Source of the DNA: Asterias rubens
Lineage: Eukaryota > Echinodermata > Asteroidea > Forcipulatida > Asteriidae
Direction: 5' to 3'
DNA length: 64,000 bases
Assembly (NCBI RefSeq): GCF_902459465.1
Contig: NC_047073.1
Span: 10,231,036-10,295,035 of the forward strand
Program-made: the position numbers and the translations under genes
Part shown: one piece after another, positions 25,357 to 38,400 of the stretch
How the letters are laid out: each line of letters begins with the position of its first letter
Position numbering within the stretch: position 1 is the stretch's first letter
The notes under the pieces: generated by a model
Database searches by the model: none
The model's input: the letters and a program-made list of their open reading frames with translations, nothing else
Told to the model about the DNA's origin: nothing

Positions 25357-25659
25357 CTCTTTATGAAACCCACACCAGCTTTAAAAGTTGTACACTACAT
25401 AATTATGCATGATATGCGAGCAGCTGCTGACATTGACAACCATAGTCTGCACTAAGCAATCACAACACACACACACACACAGTACGCTGTAAATGTCAAC
25501 AACAGTCCCTAGAAAACTACCTACGTGTACACTACAGTCTACAGTGAGTGAGTGCACAAGAATTTATGTTATGAAATAAACCCTGAAACAAAAACGAGAT
25601 GAACAGTATACCACCCTACAACCTGACGATTCAGACAATAGGCAACAATTTTACTTACC

Positions 25660-25989
25660 TTGCACCGCCGGTTCCCAAACAAGTTATGATCCCAGATCTG
25701 GCGGGCTGCTTTATACTGCCTGTGACTGTTGTTGCGTATCATATAAAAATTAAAAAAAGTATTACGCGAAATAACATACAGTCACGAAATTACAATCAAT
25801 TTGGAAACAGAGGGCGCTGTTCAAGTACAAATCCGCGGTACACTAAAAAAAACGTGGAATTTACGTCGCCGAAGTCAGCTAAATTCTTATGGATTTTATG
25901 CGAGCCATATCCGTTTTTGTAAGAAAATACACCTCGGCAACCCGGTAGGATAACTTTGGCATTGTTGGTTGTCCTTAAAACTCGACAAA
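25660..25989. promoter_or_regulatory. Head-to-head promoter interval between ABCA gene and SNRPA1
   Basis: A minus-strand donor (GTAAGT at 25658-25653) marks the end of a probable non-coding first exon of the ABCA gene, so ABCA transcription should start a little to the right of 25660. SNRPA1 begins translation at 25990 on the plus strand. Both starts therefore fall within about 330 bp. No clear TATA box is visible. The interval has several CpG-containing stretches and no recognised MITE, unlike its surroundings. Exact start sites are not visible. Confidence 0.5.
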
Positions 25990-28900
25990 ATGCCCAAGTT
26001 AACAGCGGACTTGATTGAGCAGGCCGCGCAGTACACAAACGCGTTGAAGGAACGCGAGATTGATTTACGTGGTAAGTACTATCGAAATCCGTGTATTTTC
26101 GACACTGAAGTACCATCGTGCTTTATTTGAATTCCCTTTATTAATAAACGAATTAACCAAACGCTAGTAAATGTGTCTTTACTCTTCATCAGATAATTCA
26201 TCACAATCATCAATGTAATACATAAAAATAATTGCCTTTGTTTGTTAACTTGTTCGTTGAACTTCAATAAGTTCAACTTGTTTGGATTGAATTGATTCGT
26301 AATTAGTAAATCATTGGGGTCGCACTAAATACCGACAACTCACGACCCCTCACGACAACTCACGACAACAATTTTAAATGCACTTTAACAGAACATTTGA
26401 ACGTAATTCAACCGTTAAATATGTGCACAAGAGTCATATGCATCTAAATCACTTTCAAACTGTTGAAAAAATTGTATTTTTAACTGTAAAAAAGGTGTTT
26501 TTTACCCCGAATTTAGTAACGAACGGTAATATCCGCCATGTTGTCTTAAGTGCGGCTGAAGACAAATCACAAATGCATTAAAAAAACATAATTGTCATTC
26601 ATTGTATTTTTATTGAACTTTGGAAGTTGACGTGTGTATGAAATGTAATAAAAATACAAACATTTGACAATCAATAAACTACATGTATGTATGTGAGGTC
26701 CATTAGCACCATGTCATGCATGGATGTGTAACTCGTACGGAGCACACAGAAGGAGGGGAGATTACAAGAAGTCAGCCATCGTCGAGCACTCCAACATTCT
26801 CTGTCATCAAGGTTTATCGCGAATAGCAAAATATCAAGAGAGGGCGCTGTTGAACCCAGTCAAAGGTATAGGCGTTGTGTGCGCGAGTCGTAGAAACTAC
26901 ATAGAAACCGCCCCATGTTCCTTCCCACATTGCATTGCGTTTCTGAATCGCAATAAACCTTATAAACAAGTTAAACATTAGCAGTGATTGGATTTTTTAA
27001 GCATGCAGACACGCCGGCTAGTTGCGATAACGTAACCCACGCTCTCGGGAGGAGGGTTACGCTATTGCAACTAACACGCAGGCCTGATGCTTTGGTGCTT
27101 TTTTCCCTTGGTAAAAGGCACCTCTTAATAAGAAAATTGGGGCATTAAGATGTACATGTACCAATGCTAAGAGTTTGGTAATGACTAGAGATGGGCCTGA
27201 ACATGACAAAAATAATGTAATCTTATTCATTGTGTTTTTTAGGTTACAAAATCCCAGTGATTGAGAATTTGGGTGCAACCCTTGACCAGTTTGACACCCT
27301 TGATTTCTCTGACAATGAGCTGCGTAAACTGGAAGGATTCCCTCTGTTACGAAGACTCAAATGTCTACTGCTAAACAACAACAGAATATGGTAAGAAGTT
27401 TGTCGACATACAGTAAATACATGATCTTCCTGTCAATGGAACTCACCAAACTCCCACAAGGGGATATGAACACCAGGTATATCTATCTCTCTCATACAAA
27501 CATTGGTTAAACGTCTATGATTATGTTGCACAAGTCAAGAAATGGTGATTCAGTAACTAGCCGACAATCATTTTGACATCAGTGGTTAGCATAGGGTTCA
27601 AATCCATAACCTTGTGATTGCAAGTTCTGCACTCTAACCACTGGATGACTACGGTGACCATCGTCCCTAAAAGATGGGGTATACTTTTGGTAATTGTCGA
27701 AGACCAGAATTTTCACTTGGTTTATCCTAACATGCATAAAATAACAGGAAATTTGTTGTTGAACTTGTTAATCGAAGTTGCAAGAAAATAATGACAGAAA
27801 AATACACCCTTGTTGCATAGAATTGTGTGTTTTCAGATGCAAACCCTGTTACATGTGTAAACCTGACTGCCGCTTGGTAACTTGATAAGTGACTTATTGT
27901 ATCTTTGCCTATCAGTTTCAGTATTAACATTCCATGTATATTCTGACTTTCCACTATTTTATAAAATTCAAGCTTTTTATGTCTTGTCTCTGTCCACTCT
28001 TTTTCAGTCGAATCTCGGAGGGATTAGAGAAGAATCTTCCTCGCTTGGAGTCAGTCATCCTCACAAACAACTTGATGCAAGAACTTGTAAGTATTAACAT
28101 GCTCATGATTAAATCACTTGTTTATGGTGTCTTTACCAACAATTTTTTTCCTGAACAATAATTCCTTTAATGTGTGGGGAAAAAGTTTTACCAACAATTT
28201 TATTCCTGGAAAATAATTCCTAATGTTTTGGGGAAAAAGTAAAGGCCTTTGAAGAAAGCAAACATTTGAAGCATTCTTGGGCCATTTCCAGGCTGTCATC
28301 AAATTTCCAGCAATGTTTATATATTTCACAGTGCTGCAACATCAAACATAGCCTGGAACTGGATCCCTACCTCTAGTTCCCTTATCCTCCTGTTTTTTTT
28401 TTGTTTTTTTTGTTGTTTTTTATAAATCAAAGCTAAGTCTAGTTCTTGTGATTCTCTCCATGTTATCCAGGGTGATCTGGACCCACTAGCAACCATCGCC
28501 ACACTGACAACACTAAGGTAGGGATACAATGTATCTTGGAAAACATTGTTCGAAACCGTCTTGTCTTAGAACTGTACAAAGTCTTACATAGTTTCTTGTT
28601 TCTTAAAAATATTTTTGATTTTGTTATTTCAAATAAGAAACCACAAGGGAACTGACTGTTGGTGGTCTCCCAATTGTGTCAACATCTTGACTAGAGCAGG
28701 ATTTGAACCAATAACCTCTTGTTTAACGTGCCGACACTCTACCAACTGAGCTCTCTAGCCCTATGTTGGCGGTGTCCCTATTTTGGCAATATCTTTGTTT
28801 GGGGTTGCTTGTCAGAAGCCATACAGCCATTTACTGCCTTGTGACCAGGGATCACACCCTTAAGTTTAAGATACAACCTGGGAAGCTGCAGCCAGGGGAT

Positions 28901-31900
28901 CAACTTATTTGATTAATTGTTATGATTTATTTATTTGTTTGTCCTTGTTGATGACTAATAAACACTTTCTCTTTCATTTAGTCTGTTAAGAAACCCCCTG
29001 ACTAATCGCAAACATTACCGGCTATACACCATTCACAAGATTCCACAGATAAGGGTACTAGACTTCAGAAGGGTCAGACAAAAGGTAATGTTGATTTGTT
29101 TTATTTTGTTTTCTCTTTGAGTATCGTTTTTAGACCATGGGATGATCGCTAAAATTGTTCAAAACTGTAGCCCCCATGTTGGGGCCACGCAATTTTTGCT
29201 TGGTGATAATTCTGTAGTTGGTTCTCGGTTCAACGTTTCAATCAGTATGCTGTGATTGTCTTCAGGAGAAATGTACTTTTTATAAATCAAAATTCTCAAA
29301 GGATTGTTTGATTCATACTTATTTTACTCGGTTACACCTTTAGGAGAGAGAGGCGGCTAATCACTTGTTCAAAGGAAAGAAAGGACAACAACTCTCCAAG
29401 GACCTCGGTCGAAGATCCAAAACGTAAGTGTCCTCTCAGTCCAATCTTCGGAGCAGAAGGAAAGACCAGGGTTCGATTTCACAAAGATAGTCCTAACCTC
29501 GGCCTAGGACTCTTTAAAAGTTATTCAAAACATAAAGCTTGTCCTAAGTTTGTATTCGATGGGTAATCCCATAATATGGTTTTTACTATTTTTACAAGAA
29601 CTTGTTATAACTGTTTTAACTGCGAAAGAAAACACATCAACAGTTCTGAGTTTTTTAGTCTATGTCAACTGTTGGATCAAACTACGTACGTAGTATGAGA
29701 ATGTGTTCATATAGTTCAACCAGTGTGAGAAGTCATAGATTTTTATGAGGCAATTGAAAGAGTTTCATTTTAGAAAATACTTTGTTGTGATTTGTCTAGG
29801 TTTGTACCGGGAGCACCTGTTGTGGGTGAGGGTGATGCAAAGCCTGGTCCTTCACCTCAAGATTATGCCGCAATCAAGGTAAGCACTCCCACATTAGAAA
29901 AACTGTTGTTGGTGAGCAAAATCACCTGAAAGAAACCCTAGTTCTTAGTCCTGGCAGGAAGTGTCCGGCTTTGGCATAGAACAGCACAAAGCATCAGCAC
30001 ATTGTCTTCTTTCGCAACAGTTTTGTCATCAGTTGAGTACAAAAGCTCTGAATGCATTTTTGTATGTATTTAGTAAGTCTTTAAGTGCTACCACTCCCTC
30101 CCTTGTTTTATCTGTCAGACTATCTCTATCATTCTTTTGCATAAAAACAGATGGTTGTTTTGGAAAGTCATTAGTTCAAAAAAGAAAATGTGTTATTTCA
30201 TGAGTGTTTTTTGTCCTTCTAGCTTAAGCAATTGGCAATCCTACATAATACTTTGCTTATCTGTGCCCCCCCACCCTCCCACTCGCCCCTCTCTATCCTC
30301 TCTAGGAAGCTATAGTCAATGCCACTTCATTGGAGGAAGTCGAGAGATTAAACCAGATGTTAAAAACCGGCCAGGTACCAGGAAAAGAGTCACTGAATAA
30401 GAAGCGTGCAGGTATGTTGACACTCATCACTGGTAACCTGTTAGTTCTTATTACTGTCACAGAAATGCATGGAACTTGCCCATGGCAAAGCAGCCCAACT
30501 CGACAAATGACATTTTGAGAAAAGCAAGTGAAGAGATAAACTGTTGTGGCTTAAAACAAGACAAGAATGTAAAAAGCCATCAGAACTCAATTCTGATGCA
30601 CAAGACAATACAGCTCGGTTATGACCTGCTATTGACAAGCCGCGTTTCAGTTAGACAAGATTTTATACCTCTTTTGCTTCATTCTCCATAAGGCACTGGA
30701 CGCTATTGGTAATTGTTAAAGACCAGTATTCTCACTTGGTGTATCCCAACATATGCATAAAATAACAAATCTGTAAAAATTTGGACTCAATTGGTCAATC
30801 GAAGTTGCAAGAAAATAATAAAAGAAAAAACACCCTTGTTGCACAAATTTGTGTGCTTTCAGATGCCTAAAAAGGCAATGTTTCTCACAATGTTGTATTT
30901 TATCAGTAGCTCTCCATTGGTTATTACCAAGTAAGTTTTGATGCTAACAATTATATCGAGTAATTACCAAAAGTGTCCAGTTCCTTTAAGTTATCAATAC
31001 TTTAAAGCTTGTTACCCAATCTTTTTCCACAATAAGTTTTAATAACAACATTTAACCATCAATTCCTCGAGGTAGACTCCTGCCAGATTTCATTTAGTAC
31101 TTCCAATTTTGAATCTTGAATGAGGTATGTATTGAATTGGTATTTTGTGAATCGGATCTTCAGAAAGTATAAACTATTTCTTTTTGAGATGTTTTTCTCT
31201 ATCTTTGCTCATCTTCAAAACCTTTAAAAGATGTAGAAATTGAATTTATTTCTTGTTGGTTGTTTAAAGACATGGACACTATTGGTAATTGTCAAAGACC
31301 AGTCTTCTCACTTGGTGTATCTCAACATATGCATCATGTGCATAATGTAACTCACCTGTGAAAATTTGAACTCATTGGTCGTTGAAGTTTGCCAGATAAC
31401 TATGAAAGAAAAAACACCCTTGTCACACAAAGTTGTGTGCTTTCAGATGCGTGATTTCGAGACCTCAAAATCTAATTCTGAGGTCTCGAAATCAAATTTG
31501 TTGAAAACTACCTCTTTCTCAAAAACTACGTCACTTCAGAGGGAGCCGTTTCTCACAATGTTTTATACTATCAACCTCTCCCCATTACTCGTTACCAAGT
31601 AAGGTTGTATGCTAATAATTATTTTGAGTACCAATTACCAATAGTGTCCACTGCCTTTAAAGAAAACTGTAAGTCAATAGTGGTTGAAATACAACATTTT
31701 CTTAAAAAAAATTGATTGCCTAAACAGACGTATGTAGATGTAGGTATGCAAAATAAAAAAGTAAACTTTAGAACCTAAAATAATGTTCATCTTCATTTTA
31801 TCTTTGTTTTTGTGATATTTAGAAGAGCAGATTGTTGAAGAGGAGGAAGACATGGAGCAAGAGGAAACTCCTCCAGAGGTGGTGAACGGCGCTGCTGCGC

Positions 31901-31914
31901 TCTCCGTGGCATGA
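25990..31914 (+). CDS. SNRPA1: U2 small nuclear ribonucleoprotein A' (U2A')
   Basis: U2A' is a nuclear leucine-rich-repeat protein that binds U2 snRNA together with U2B'' and is needed for branch-site recognition in splicing. Nine exons: 25990-26071, 27243-27390, 28008-28086, 28471-28517, 28982-29084, 29344-29423, 29800-29878, 30306-30411 and 31823-31914. All have GT/AG borders and continuous phase (816 nt, 271 aa; human is 255 aa). The start MPKLTADLIEQAAQYTNALK is close to the vertebrate one. The LRR region follows (YKIPVIENLGATLDQFD, NELRKLEGFPLLRRLK, NNNRICRISEGLE), then LLRNPLTNRKHYRLY, the LRR cap. The C-terminus contains VERLNQMLKTGQVPG and an acidic tail (EEQIVEEEEDMEQEE), as in the family. 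The start codon has A at -3. Lengthening relative to human lies in the linker and tail after residue 180. Identification is firm. Confidence 0.96.
26072..27242 (+). other. SNRPA1 intron 1
   Basis: Opens with GTAAGT and ends TTTTTTAG. It contains CTCACGACAAC repeats at 26335-26370 and an inverted GTAACCC / GGGTTACG pair near 27030-27060. No exon. Confidence 0.6.
27675..27850 (+). mobile_element. Family-A MITE fragment
   Basis: Contains TTTTGGTAATTGTC, CACTTGGTTTATCC and the CACCCTTGTTGCA interior; the right half is missing. In SNRPA1 intron 2. Confidence 0.65.
28690..28905 (-). mobile_element. tRNA-like repeat, family 1
   Basis: GGATTTGAACCAATAACC (B box, complement) and CTACCAACTGAGCTC (A box, complement), then the family body ending near CAACCTGGGAAGCTG. 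SNRPA1 intron 4. Confidence 0.75.
30690..30989 (+). mobile_element. Family-A MITE, internally deleted
   Basis: Ends AAGGCACTGGACGCTATTGG and AAAGTGTCCAGTTCCTTT. In SNRPA1 intron 8. Confidence 0.78.
31263..31660 (+). mobile_element. Family-A MITE, full length
   Basis: TTAA at both ends and all interior landmarks present. In SNRPA1 intron 8, about 160 bp before the last exon. Confidence 0.85.
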
Positions 31915-31929
31915 TTGGAGTACCATAGA

Positions 31930-32450
31930 CTTATAGCAGGCCTTGAAATAACCCATGGCACACACAGCGATTTCCGTGATGCCCTGTGTGCTTTTGCTGC
32001 GGTACCCTTTGAAAAGTTCCAAGCCCACGGCACCCACAGTGCTTGCCGTAGTACTCTTTGCAAAGTTCCAAACGTTCCCGTGGTGCCCTATGCCGTCGCT
32101 GTGGTGCCCTTTGCAAAGTTCCAAAACAAATTTAAATCTCCCTCATAGAGTCACCCTTAACAAACGAAAAGACAGTTCTACTTTTCAGGCCTTGAAATAA
32201 TCCGCAGCAGCCACAGCGATTGCCGTGGAAGGTGCCCTTTGCAACGTTCAATACAAATTTAAAATCTTCCTCAAAGAGGTGCTTCCTCAAAGAGGTGCCC
32301 CTTATCAGAGGAAAGACCGGTCTACTTTTCAGGCCTCGAAATAACCTGTGGCACGGACAGCAATTGCAGTAGTAACCTGTGCTTTTGCTGTGGTGCCCAT
32401 TGCTAAGTTCCAAAACAAATTTAAATCTTCCTTCTAGAACCTGCCCCTTA
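31930..32450. repeat. Degenerate repeats with GGTGCCCTTTGCAAAGTTCC
   Basis: Several imperfect units with CTTTTCAGGCCTTGAAATAA and GTGGTGCCCTTTGC. Single relatives occur near 22250-22340 and 40735-41050. They begin 16 bp after the SNRPA1 stop. Confidence 0.75.
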
Positions 32451-32460
32451 CCAAAGGAAA

Positions 32461-32720
32461 ATTAATAATAATAATAATAATAATAATAACTAGTGTTTAT
32501 ATAGCACTTGTTCAGACCGCGGAGGGCGTCTCAAAGCGCTTCCAACATTATTACCCCTGGTCACTGGGCCTTAATTCATTCCTTAAACCATCTCAGCTAC
32601 CTGGTGGGGAGTATACAGCCTGTACAACACAGGCATTTACCCCTGGGTGGAGAGAAGCAATTATAGTCAAGTGTCTTGCTGAGGGACACAAGTGTCACGC
32701 ACGGGATTGCTGTGGCCTTT
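32461..32720 (-). mobile_element. tRNA-derived SINE, family 3, head truncated
   Basis: An (AAT)n tail at 32461-32490, then AGCGCTTCCAACATTATTAC and GAGAGAAGCAATTATAGTC. The body matches 59945-60235. Confidence 0.8.
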
Positions 32721-33716
32721 CAAGAGGGACGTTCAAGGCCTGTTATGGGTTGCATCAAATTATTTGGTATGGGGACCTAGGTGCCTTAATTAGAACATTT
32801 GTTCTTAATGAGGTTTTGGGGTCATCTCACCAAGAAAAGATGGTTTTACTGAAGATAACATACACTTCATGATCATGCTGGTTGTAAATATTGTAGTGTT
32901 TAGGTGTTGCGTAAAAAATGACGGCAGCTACTTGATATTAACTTGAAAAGAAAAAATCTTGGCCTTTGTTGGAAAAAATGAACATTTAAGGAGATTGTTT
33001 TGATCATAACTTTTGTTTGTGTTCTTGAAGGATTCAGTGGATATTTGTTATTTTGGATACATTGTACAAAGATGTGTATTGACACATTAGTGGTAAAAAA
33101 AAAGACATAATTAGTATTTTTGTTTTTGTCATTTTCATTTTTCCACACACCTGTGTCTTCAGAACAGAGACAATGGCATACTTGTAATTATTTGTTTTCT
33201 TGTTTCTATTTGTTATTTTTAGATAGATATTTGTGTTTTTTATCCACATTTCGACTGATTAAGCCACCATCTTTATCATTCTGCAGCCATAATATATTAC
33301 TCCAATTCTAAGCGAGGTCCGAAACGGCTACATCTGCCAGTGTTCTACTTCTACGTCTGCCAGTGTTGAAGAACAGGCAGACACGCGACGCGATCTAGCC
33401 GAAGCTGTAGCCGAAATAGCAGTTTCGGACACGGCCTTATCAAAGTAAAACTAAGGCAAGTCTGAGAGTGAAAAACGGTCAGGTACCAATGCAGATCATA
33501 GCAATGATTGCTTTTCAAGGGCACAAGACAAATATGGGAGCAGCATGATAAAATGGGCAGAGGACAGAAACCATTAGACTGATCCTATTCCATACAATTA
33601 GTGGTCTTGGTTCCAAGACCATGGTGTTTGCGACTCATGTTCAGATCTAACGCACACTGTACATTTGTAATGAACAAACATAGAGACACTGCGACTAGTG
33701 CTATTTTATTAATTTT

Positions 33717-33899
33717 GGTTTTTACCCATACACCGATGTGTGTAAGCGCTGTATACTCAGTACTTCCCCCCCCCCCCCCCGAGTCCCGTGAAAAAATATA
33801 ACGGGCATATTACTTGGGTGGGATTCGACCCCACGACCCTTGCAGTTCTAGAGCAGTGTCTAATCAACTAGACTACCGAGATTGCCCGGTAGCTACCGA
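33717..33899 (-). mobile_element. tRNA-derived SINE, family 2
   Basis: In minus sense: GGGCAATCTCGGTAGTCTAG (A-box side), GGTCGAATCCCACC (B box), then a body with CACGGGACTC, a G run and CAGCGCTTACACACATCGG. Downstream of SNRPA1. Confidence 0.8.
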
Positions 33900-34845
33900 C
33901 ATCCGGACCCCACCAAGGTTTTGGATACTTGCTATTTGGAGTCGTGAACAGACAATGGAAATGACTTGTACCGTATGCTATATTCGGGGAACAAACTCAA
34001 GGCATGATATTCATCCTACCTAATCTGATTTCAGATTTGTTCCTGAAAATCACACAGCACCCTCTATGTTTATTCATTACAAATGTACAGTGTGCAGTAT
34101 TCATAGATCCGATTGTTAGTTGTGTTTACGTGTAAACACCTTGAAACCAAGACTACACACACAGCGGCCCGAGGTTAACAGATACTACACATATCTAACG
34201 TCAAAGGGCCTTGAAGCGATGATGGTATGACCATACTTATTGTACAGACCACAACACCAGTTGATGATCTCATTGGTTCGGATGCAAGTTTCAAATTATG
34301 ATTGTAAAATTGAATGAATAAACTGAATAATTATAAATCTAATCTTGCATAAACAATAATAATAAAGACTTGTAATGCGTACATATTTACCCTGCTGGGT
34401 GTTCAAGGCGCAGTAAACCCCCCCCCCCCCAGAAAACAAAAATAAAAACAAGAGAAAATAGACACAATAAAAATTAGTCCTTTAAAACCTGTGACATAAG
34501 TTTTGGAAGAGATTTGATGGAACAAAGACAAGAGTTCTAGATGTGTGGCGCAAAAAGACCAGTCATGGACAAATTATTTAATGAAATCTGTGACCATAGG
34601 GCAGTTACTCTAGTGACGGCACAAAAAACTAACTTATGAAGCTTTCAAGTTTTCTGATAAATTACAATCATTTTTGTACGAGTAGGAGGTTACTGTCTTT
34701 CCATTTAAAATTTCTAGAGATCAGTCACCAGATTTGAGGTTATCAACGTCCAATGTGACCTGTACATTAAGTATGGTACAATTTTTTATTGGGGTCATTT
34801 TATATTTTCATGTATAATATTTTTTGTTTTCCTACAAGACTTGGA

Positions 34846-34901
34846 AATAAATTTCATAAAGGAAACAACCATTTCTTTCGTCACTCTTTTGTCTTTTTAT
34901 T
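34846..34901. terminator. Convergent polyadenylation signals of SNRPA1 and NEK8
   Basis: AATAAA lies on the plus strand at 34846-34851, and TTTATT (AATAAA on the minus strand) at 34896-34901. The two genes point at each other here, so their transcripts probably end within tens of bases of each other or overlap slightly. The position is inferred from signals only. Confidence 0.45.
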
Positions 34902-35437
34902 TTGTATCAAAATTTCAATATATTCTTCACAATATACAGCATACAAATTGTAAAATAAATATGTACATATAAATAGAGTGCTGTTTATAAAAAACAAATA
35001 ATGCATAGCAAGTTCTTTAAAAAATATTTTCTGCAAGGCTCGGTACGTTTAGATAATAAAACGTCCATGATGGGCTTTAAATTACAAGTTTGGAGACACA
35101 AAATTTAATGTGCTATGGCACAGATATTTTTTATTTGGAGGCCGCATTCCCATTCAGCAGCATCTAGTCAAAGAAGGGCTTGCTCTCTTTCCAGTTAAAA
35201 TGCCTATGAGGTCCCAATTAAATAAAGCCATAAGCACAAAAACTTGCTTAGCAAAAATAGACTACCAGCCAAACACCATTCAGATACCACAGCTACGACT
35301 CGTACCTTGGTCATTTCTTGCTTAGCCAAGAAATTTTCTGAGCAGAACTTTCTGCCTAACAGCATTATGAAATTGGGCCCAGGTCAGAAGACATTGAATT
35401 AGAGGTGACCAGGTCAGAGGTCATCAAAATTTGGTCA
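34896..35437 (-). other. NEK8: NEK8 3' untranslated region
   Basis: The stop TGA is at 35440-35438, and a minus-strand AATAAA lies at 34901-34896, giving a UTR of about 540 nt within exon 15. It includes a GGGCCCAATTTC-type repeat around 35100-35384. Confidence 0.5.
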
Positions 35438-38400
35438 TCAAGGAGAATCTGCCGAGTTGTCAAAAGCTGGAAGACGAAAACAAAGTTCATAGTTTGAATC
35501 TAAAAAAAAAACACTGAAAAACAAATCAACTTTTTACCTTTTTATTTATTGTATGATCAAGTTCAAAATAATGTCTTGTAAACTTACGTCTGGTTGCAAG
35601 CAGGGTGTTGCCATGGTTACATGAGATTGACAGAAGGCTGAACGATTCCTCTTCACCCCGGCCGAGGTCAACTTTCTGGGGGATGCTAGAGTTGACCTCA
35701 GTTCGGCCGAGTCGACCTCGTGAACTCTTACCCCACGAGAACACCTGACCATCTGAAACAAATTGGATAATGTATTGTGAAGAAGAGGCTTCGCTTTCAG
35801 GGAAACATTTGACATAATTACACTACGGAAAAACTATCATAAATTTAAGGATGTACAGAAGCTACAAAAACAAACAGTATAAAAACAAATGAACACGGGA
35901 AATATCTGTCAAAAAGAGATAGTAAAAATCAATAAAAGACCATGACAGAGGCCAACATTGGATAATGAGGAACCTTTGCTGGGGGTAATATAGGGTGCGT
36001 TTGATTAGCTTCCCTGGGTCGACCCCGGTCTGCCCCCGGAACGATCGAATAGCATCGACGTCATTAGCCCCCAGTGCCCTGCTTGTGGACTGGGTCACTT
36101 GGAGCTGGCCCCCAGGTGCATGACAGCACCACGAGAGGGTGAGTGATCGTTCGATTAGCTCATGGCAGGGGCTCACCCGAGTGAGGGTCGACACAGGGAA
36201 GCTAAATGAACGCACCCACAAAAAAAATGTGCGGCTGAGATACATTATAAGCAGTGAAGTAAACTGTAACCTTTGTAACAAACATAATACATGTATTTAA
36301 TAAAAACCACAAGTGGTGATGGGTAAAAGTTAACAGGTCCATGCGAGAAAGGGATTTGTGATGTTCTTTGATAAGTCTGTGTTTGAACAAAGAAAAGTTA
36401 ACTGGACAGGGACTTGAACCAACGACCTCCAACTGAGCTATCTAGCCCTTTATTAGCGATCTCCCTAATTCGTCAATTTCTTTGTTCGGGGGTGACAAGT
36501 CAGAAGCCATACAACCAGTACCTGCCATGTAACCAGGGATCACACTTAAGTTTATGATACAACTTGGGAACCGGCAGCCAGGGCAATACCAAGTCAATTT
36601 CCCTAAATTTGTTATTTTGATAAGGGTTAAAGACACTGGACACTATTGGTAATTGTCAAAGACTAGTCTGCTCAATTGGTCCACTCAACATATGCATAAA
36701 ATAACAAACCTGTGAAAATGTGAGCTGAATTGGTCGTCAAATTTGCAAGATAATAATGAACGAAAAAACACCCTTGTCACATGAAGTTGTGTGCTTTCAG
36801 ATGCTTGATTTCGAAACCTCAAAATCTAAATCTGAGGTCTCAAACTCAAGTTTGTGGAAAATTACTTCATTCTCAAAAACTAGGTTACTTCAGAGGGAGC
36901 CGTTTCTCACAATGTTTTATACTATCAACCTCTACCCATTACTCGTTACCAAGTAAGGTTTTATGCTAATAATTATTTTTAGTAATTACCAATAGTTTCC
37001 ACTGCCTTTAAAGTGCTATTCCGGGGGCCACAATTTGACAGAGATCCTACAAACAAAACTCAAGATTCTTACAAGCCATCTTACCGGATGAAAGAGCAAC
37101 AGTAAACATGTCACCACACGCGACGTCTGTAACTATGACGCCATCTTGGAACTCTGGATTGCAAGGGATTCTGGTAACTAGGGGATCCGTATCACAACCA
37201 AGCTGACCGAACTGATTGGACCCGAGCATGTAGCACTGTTGGTCATCTAAATGATTCCAAATAAACAAAGAGTAGATCTGTATCATATGGCAGCCATCTT
37301 GTTTTTATATAGTCCATGTATAGACCTTTCTATTGTTGATAAACAAATTCGGCCCTGGTTGGCATGTCCGGCTGATGTTAGTAAAACACTCGATCTCGAT
37401 CGTGTTATAACAGATGTGAAGTCAAATTCAAAATTGTTGGCGAACTTTCATTAAAAAAAAAACCTCCCATAACTAATTGTTATGTTTTTAACAAAACCAA
37501 CACGATGTTAAAAAAACTGATGGTAAAATACATTACCTGTTACAATGGCAGCATGAGCCGTTCCTATGGCAACACTTTTGATTGACAGCTGATTGATGGG
37601 TGAGGAAGCAACCGGTGCATATGTCCGCATCTCATCCACCTTGTTAAGGGTCTTGCCACTTAGACTGATGCTGTCAAGACCAAGTTTATTGTATCTGCAA
37701 AAAGACAAATTAGTGTAGTTTGTTTGAAAAGAATTAGATATTCATTTTGGTTTTACGGCATTTTCTTACTCGGGTGGGATTCGAACCCACGACCCTTGCA
37801 ATTCTAGAACAGTGTCTTACCAGCTAGACTGCCGAGATTGCCCGGTAGCTAGAGGCAGTTCAAATCCTATTTTTTGGCAGTGGGTACCGCAACGATATAA
37901 TAGATGTTAAATTTGCATCGGGATAAAGCATGAGATAATAGGGTTGAAAGCAGCACGGCTGTGAACTTCATTTATTCACTTTTAAACAGGTTTCAAGGTA
38001 AGTTGTACCTGTTACTCCCACAGGCCAGAACTTTCTTGTCCTCTGTCAGTAACAAGGAGCAGTCCAGACCACAGTGTACAGAAGTAATCAGACTCTCTAC
38101 AGGTAGAATGACGCTTTGTGGTGACGAGAAAGACTCTTGGCTGTCCAAACCCAGACGACCTGAAGGCAGAAAGAAAGTAGAACAAGAAAGTAAGTAGACT
38201 GAACAAAACAAAAGACTAAAGGCCGCCTACAACTCAAACAGTGCACTGTGTCAGGAATATCTAAAAACATTCAATGGTTTATTTTGATTTTTACCCACAC
38301 ATTGATGTTTGTCAGCACCGAGTACTGTGTCGGGTTCTGTGAAAAAAATCACAGGCATTTTACTTGGGTGGGATTTGAACCCACGACCGATGCAAATCTA

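Larger units (their letters stand above)
31915..34870 (+). other. SNRPA1: Probable SNRPA1 3' untranslated region and downstream repeats
   Basis: No AATAAA was noticed close behind the stop codon. Candidates lie at 34317-34322, 34361-34366 (inside a SINE-like tail) and 34846-34851. If the last is used, the 3' UTR is about 2.9 kb and contains degenerate GGTGCCCTTTGC repeats (31930-32450), a tRNA-derived SINE (32485-32720) and another SINE (33717-33899). A shorter transcript using a variant signal is equally possible. Confidence 0.4.

Noticed and set aside
31674..32124. Minus-strand frames of 129 and 101 codons
   Set aside because: Antisense to the SNRPA1 last exon and the repeat behind it.
35862..36281. 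139-codon minus-strand frame
   Set aside because: It spans a hairpin element within NEK8 intron 13 and has no known motif.
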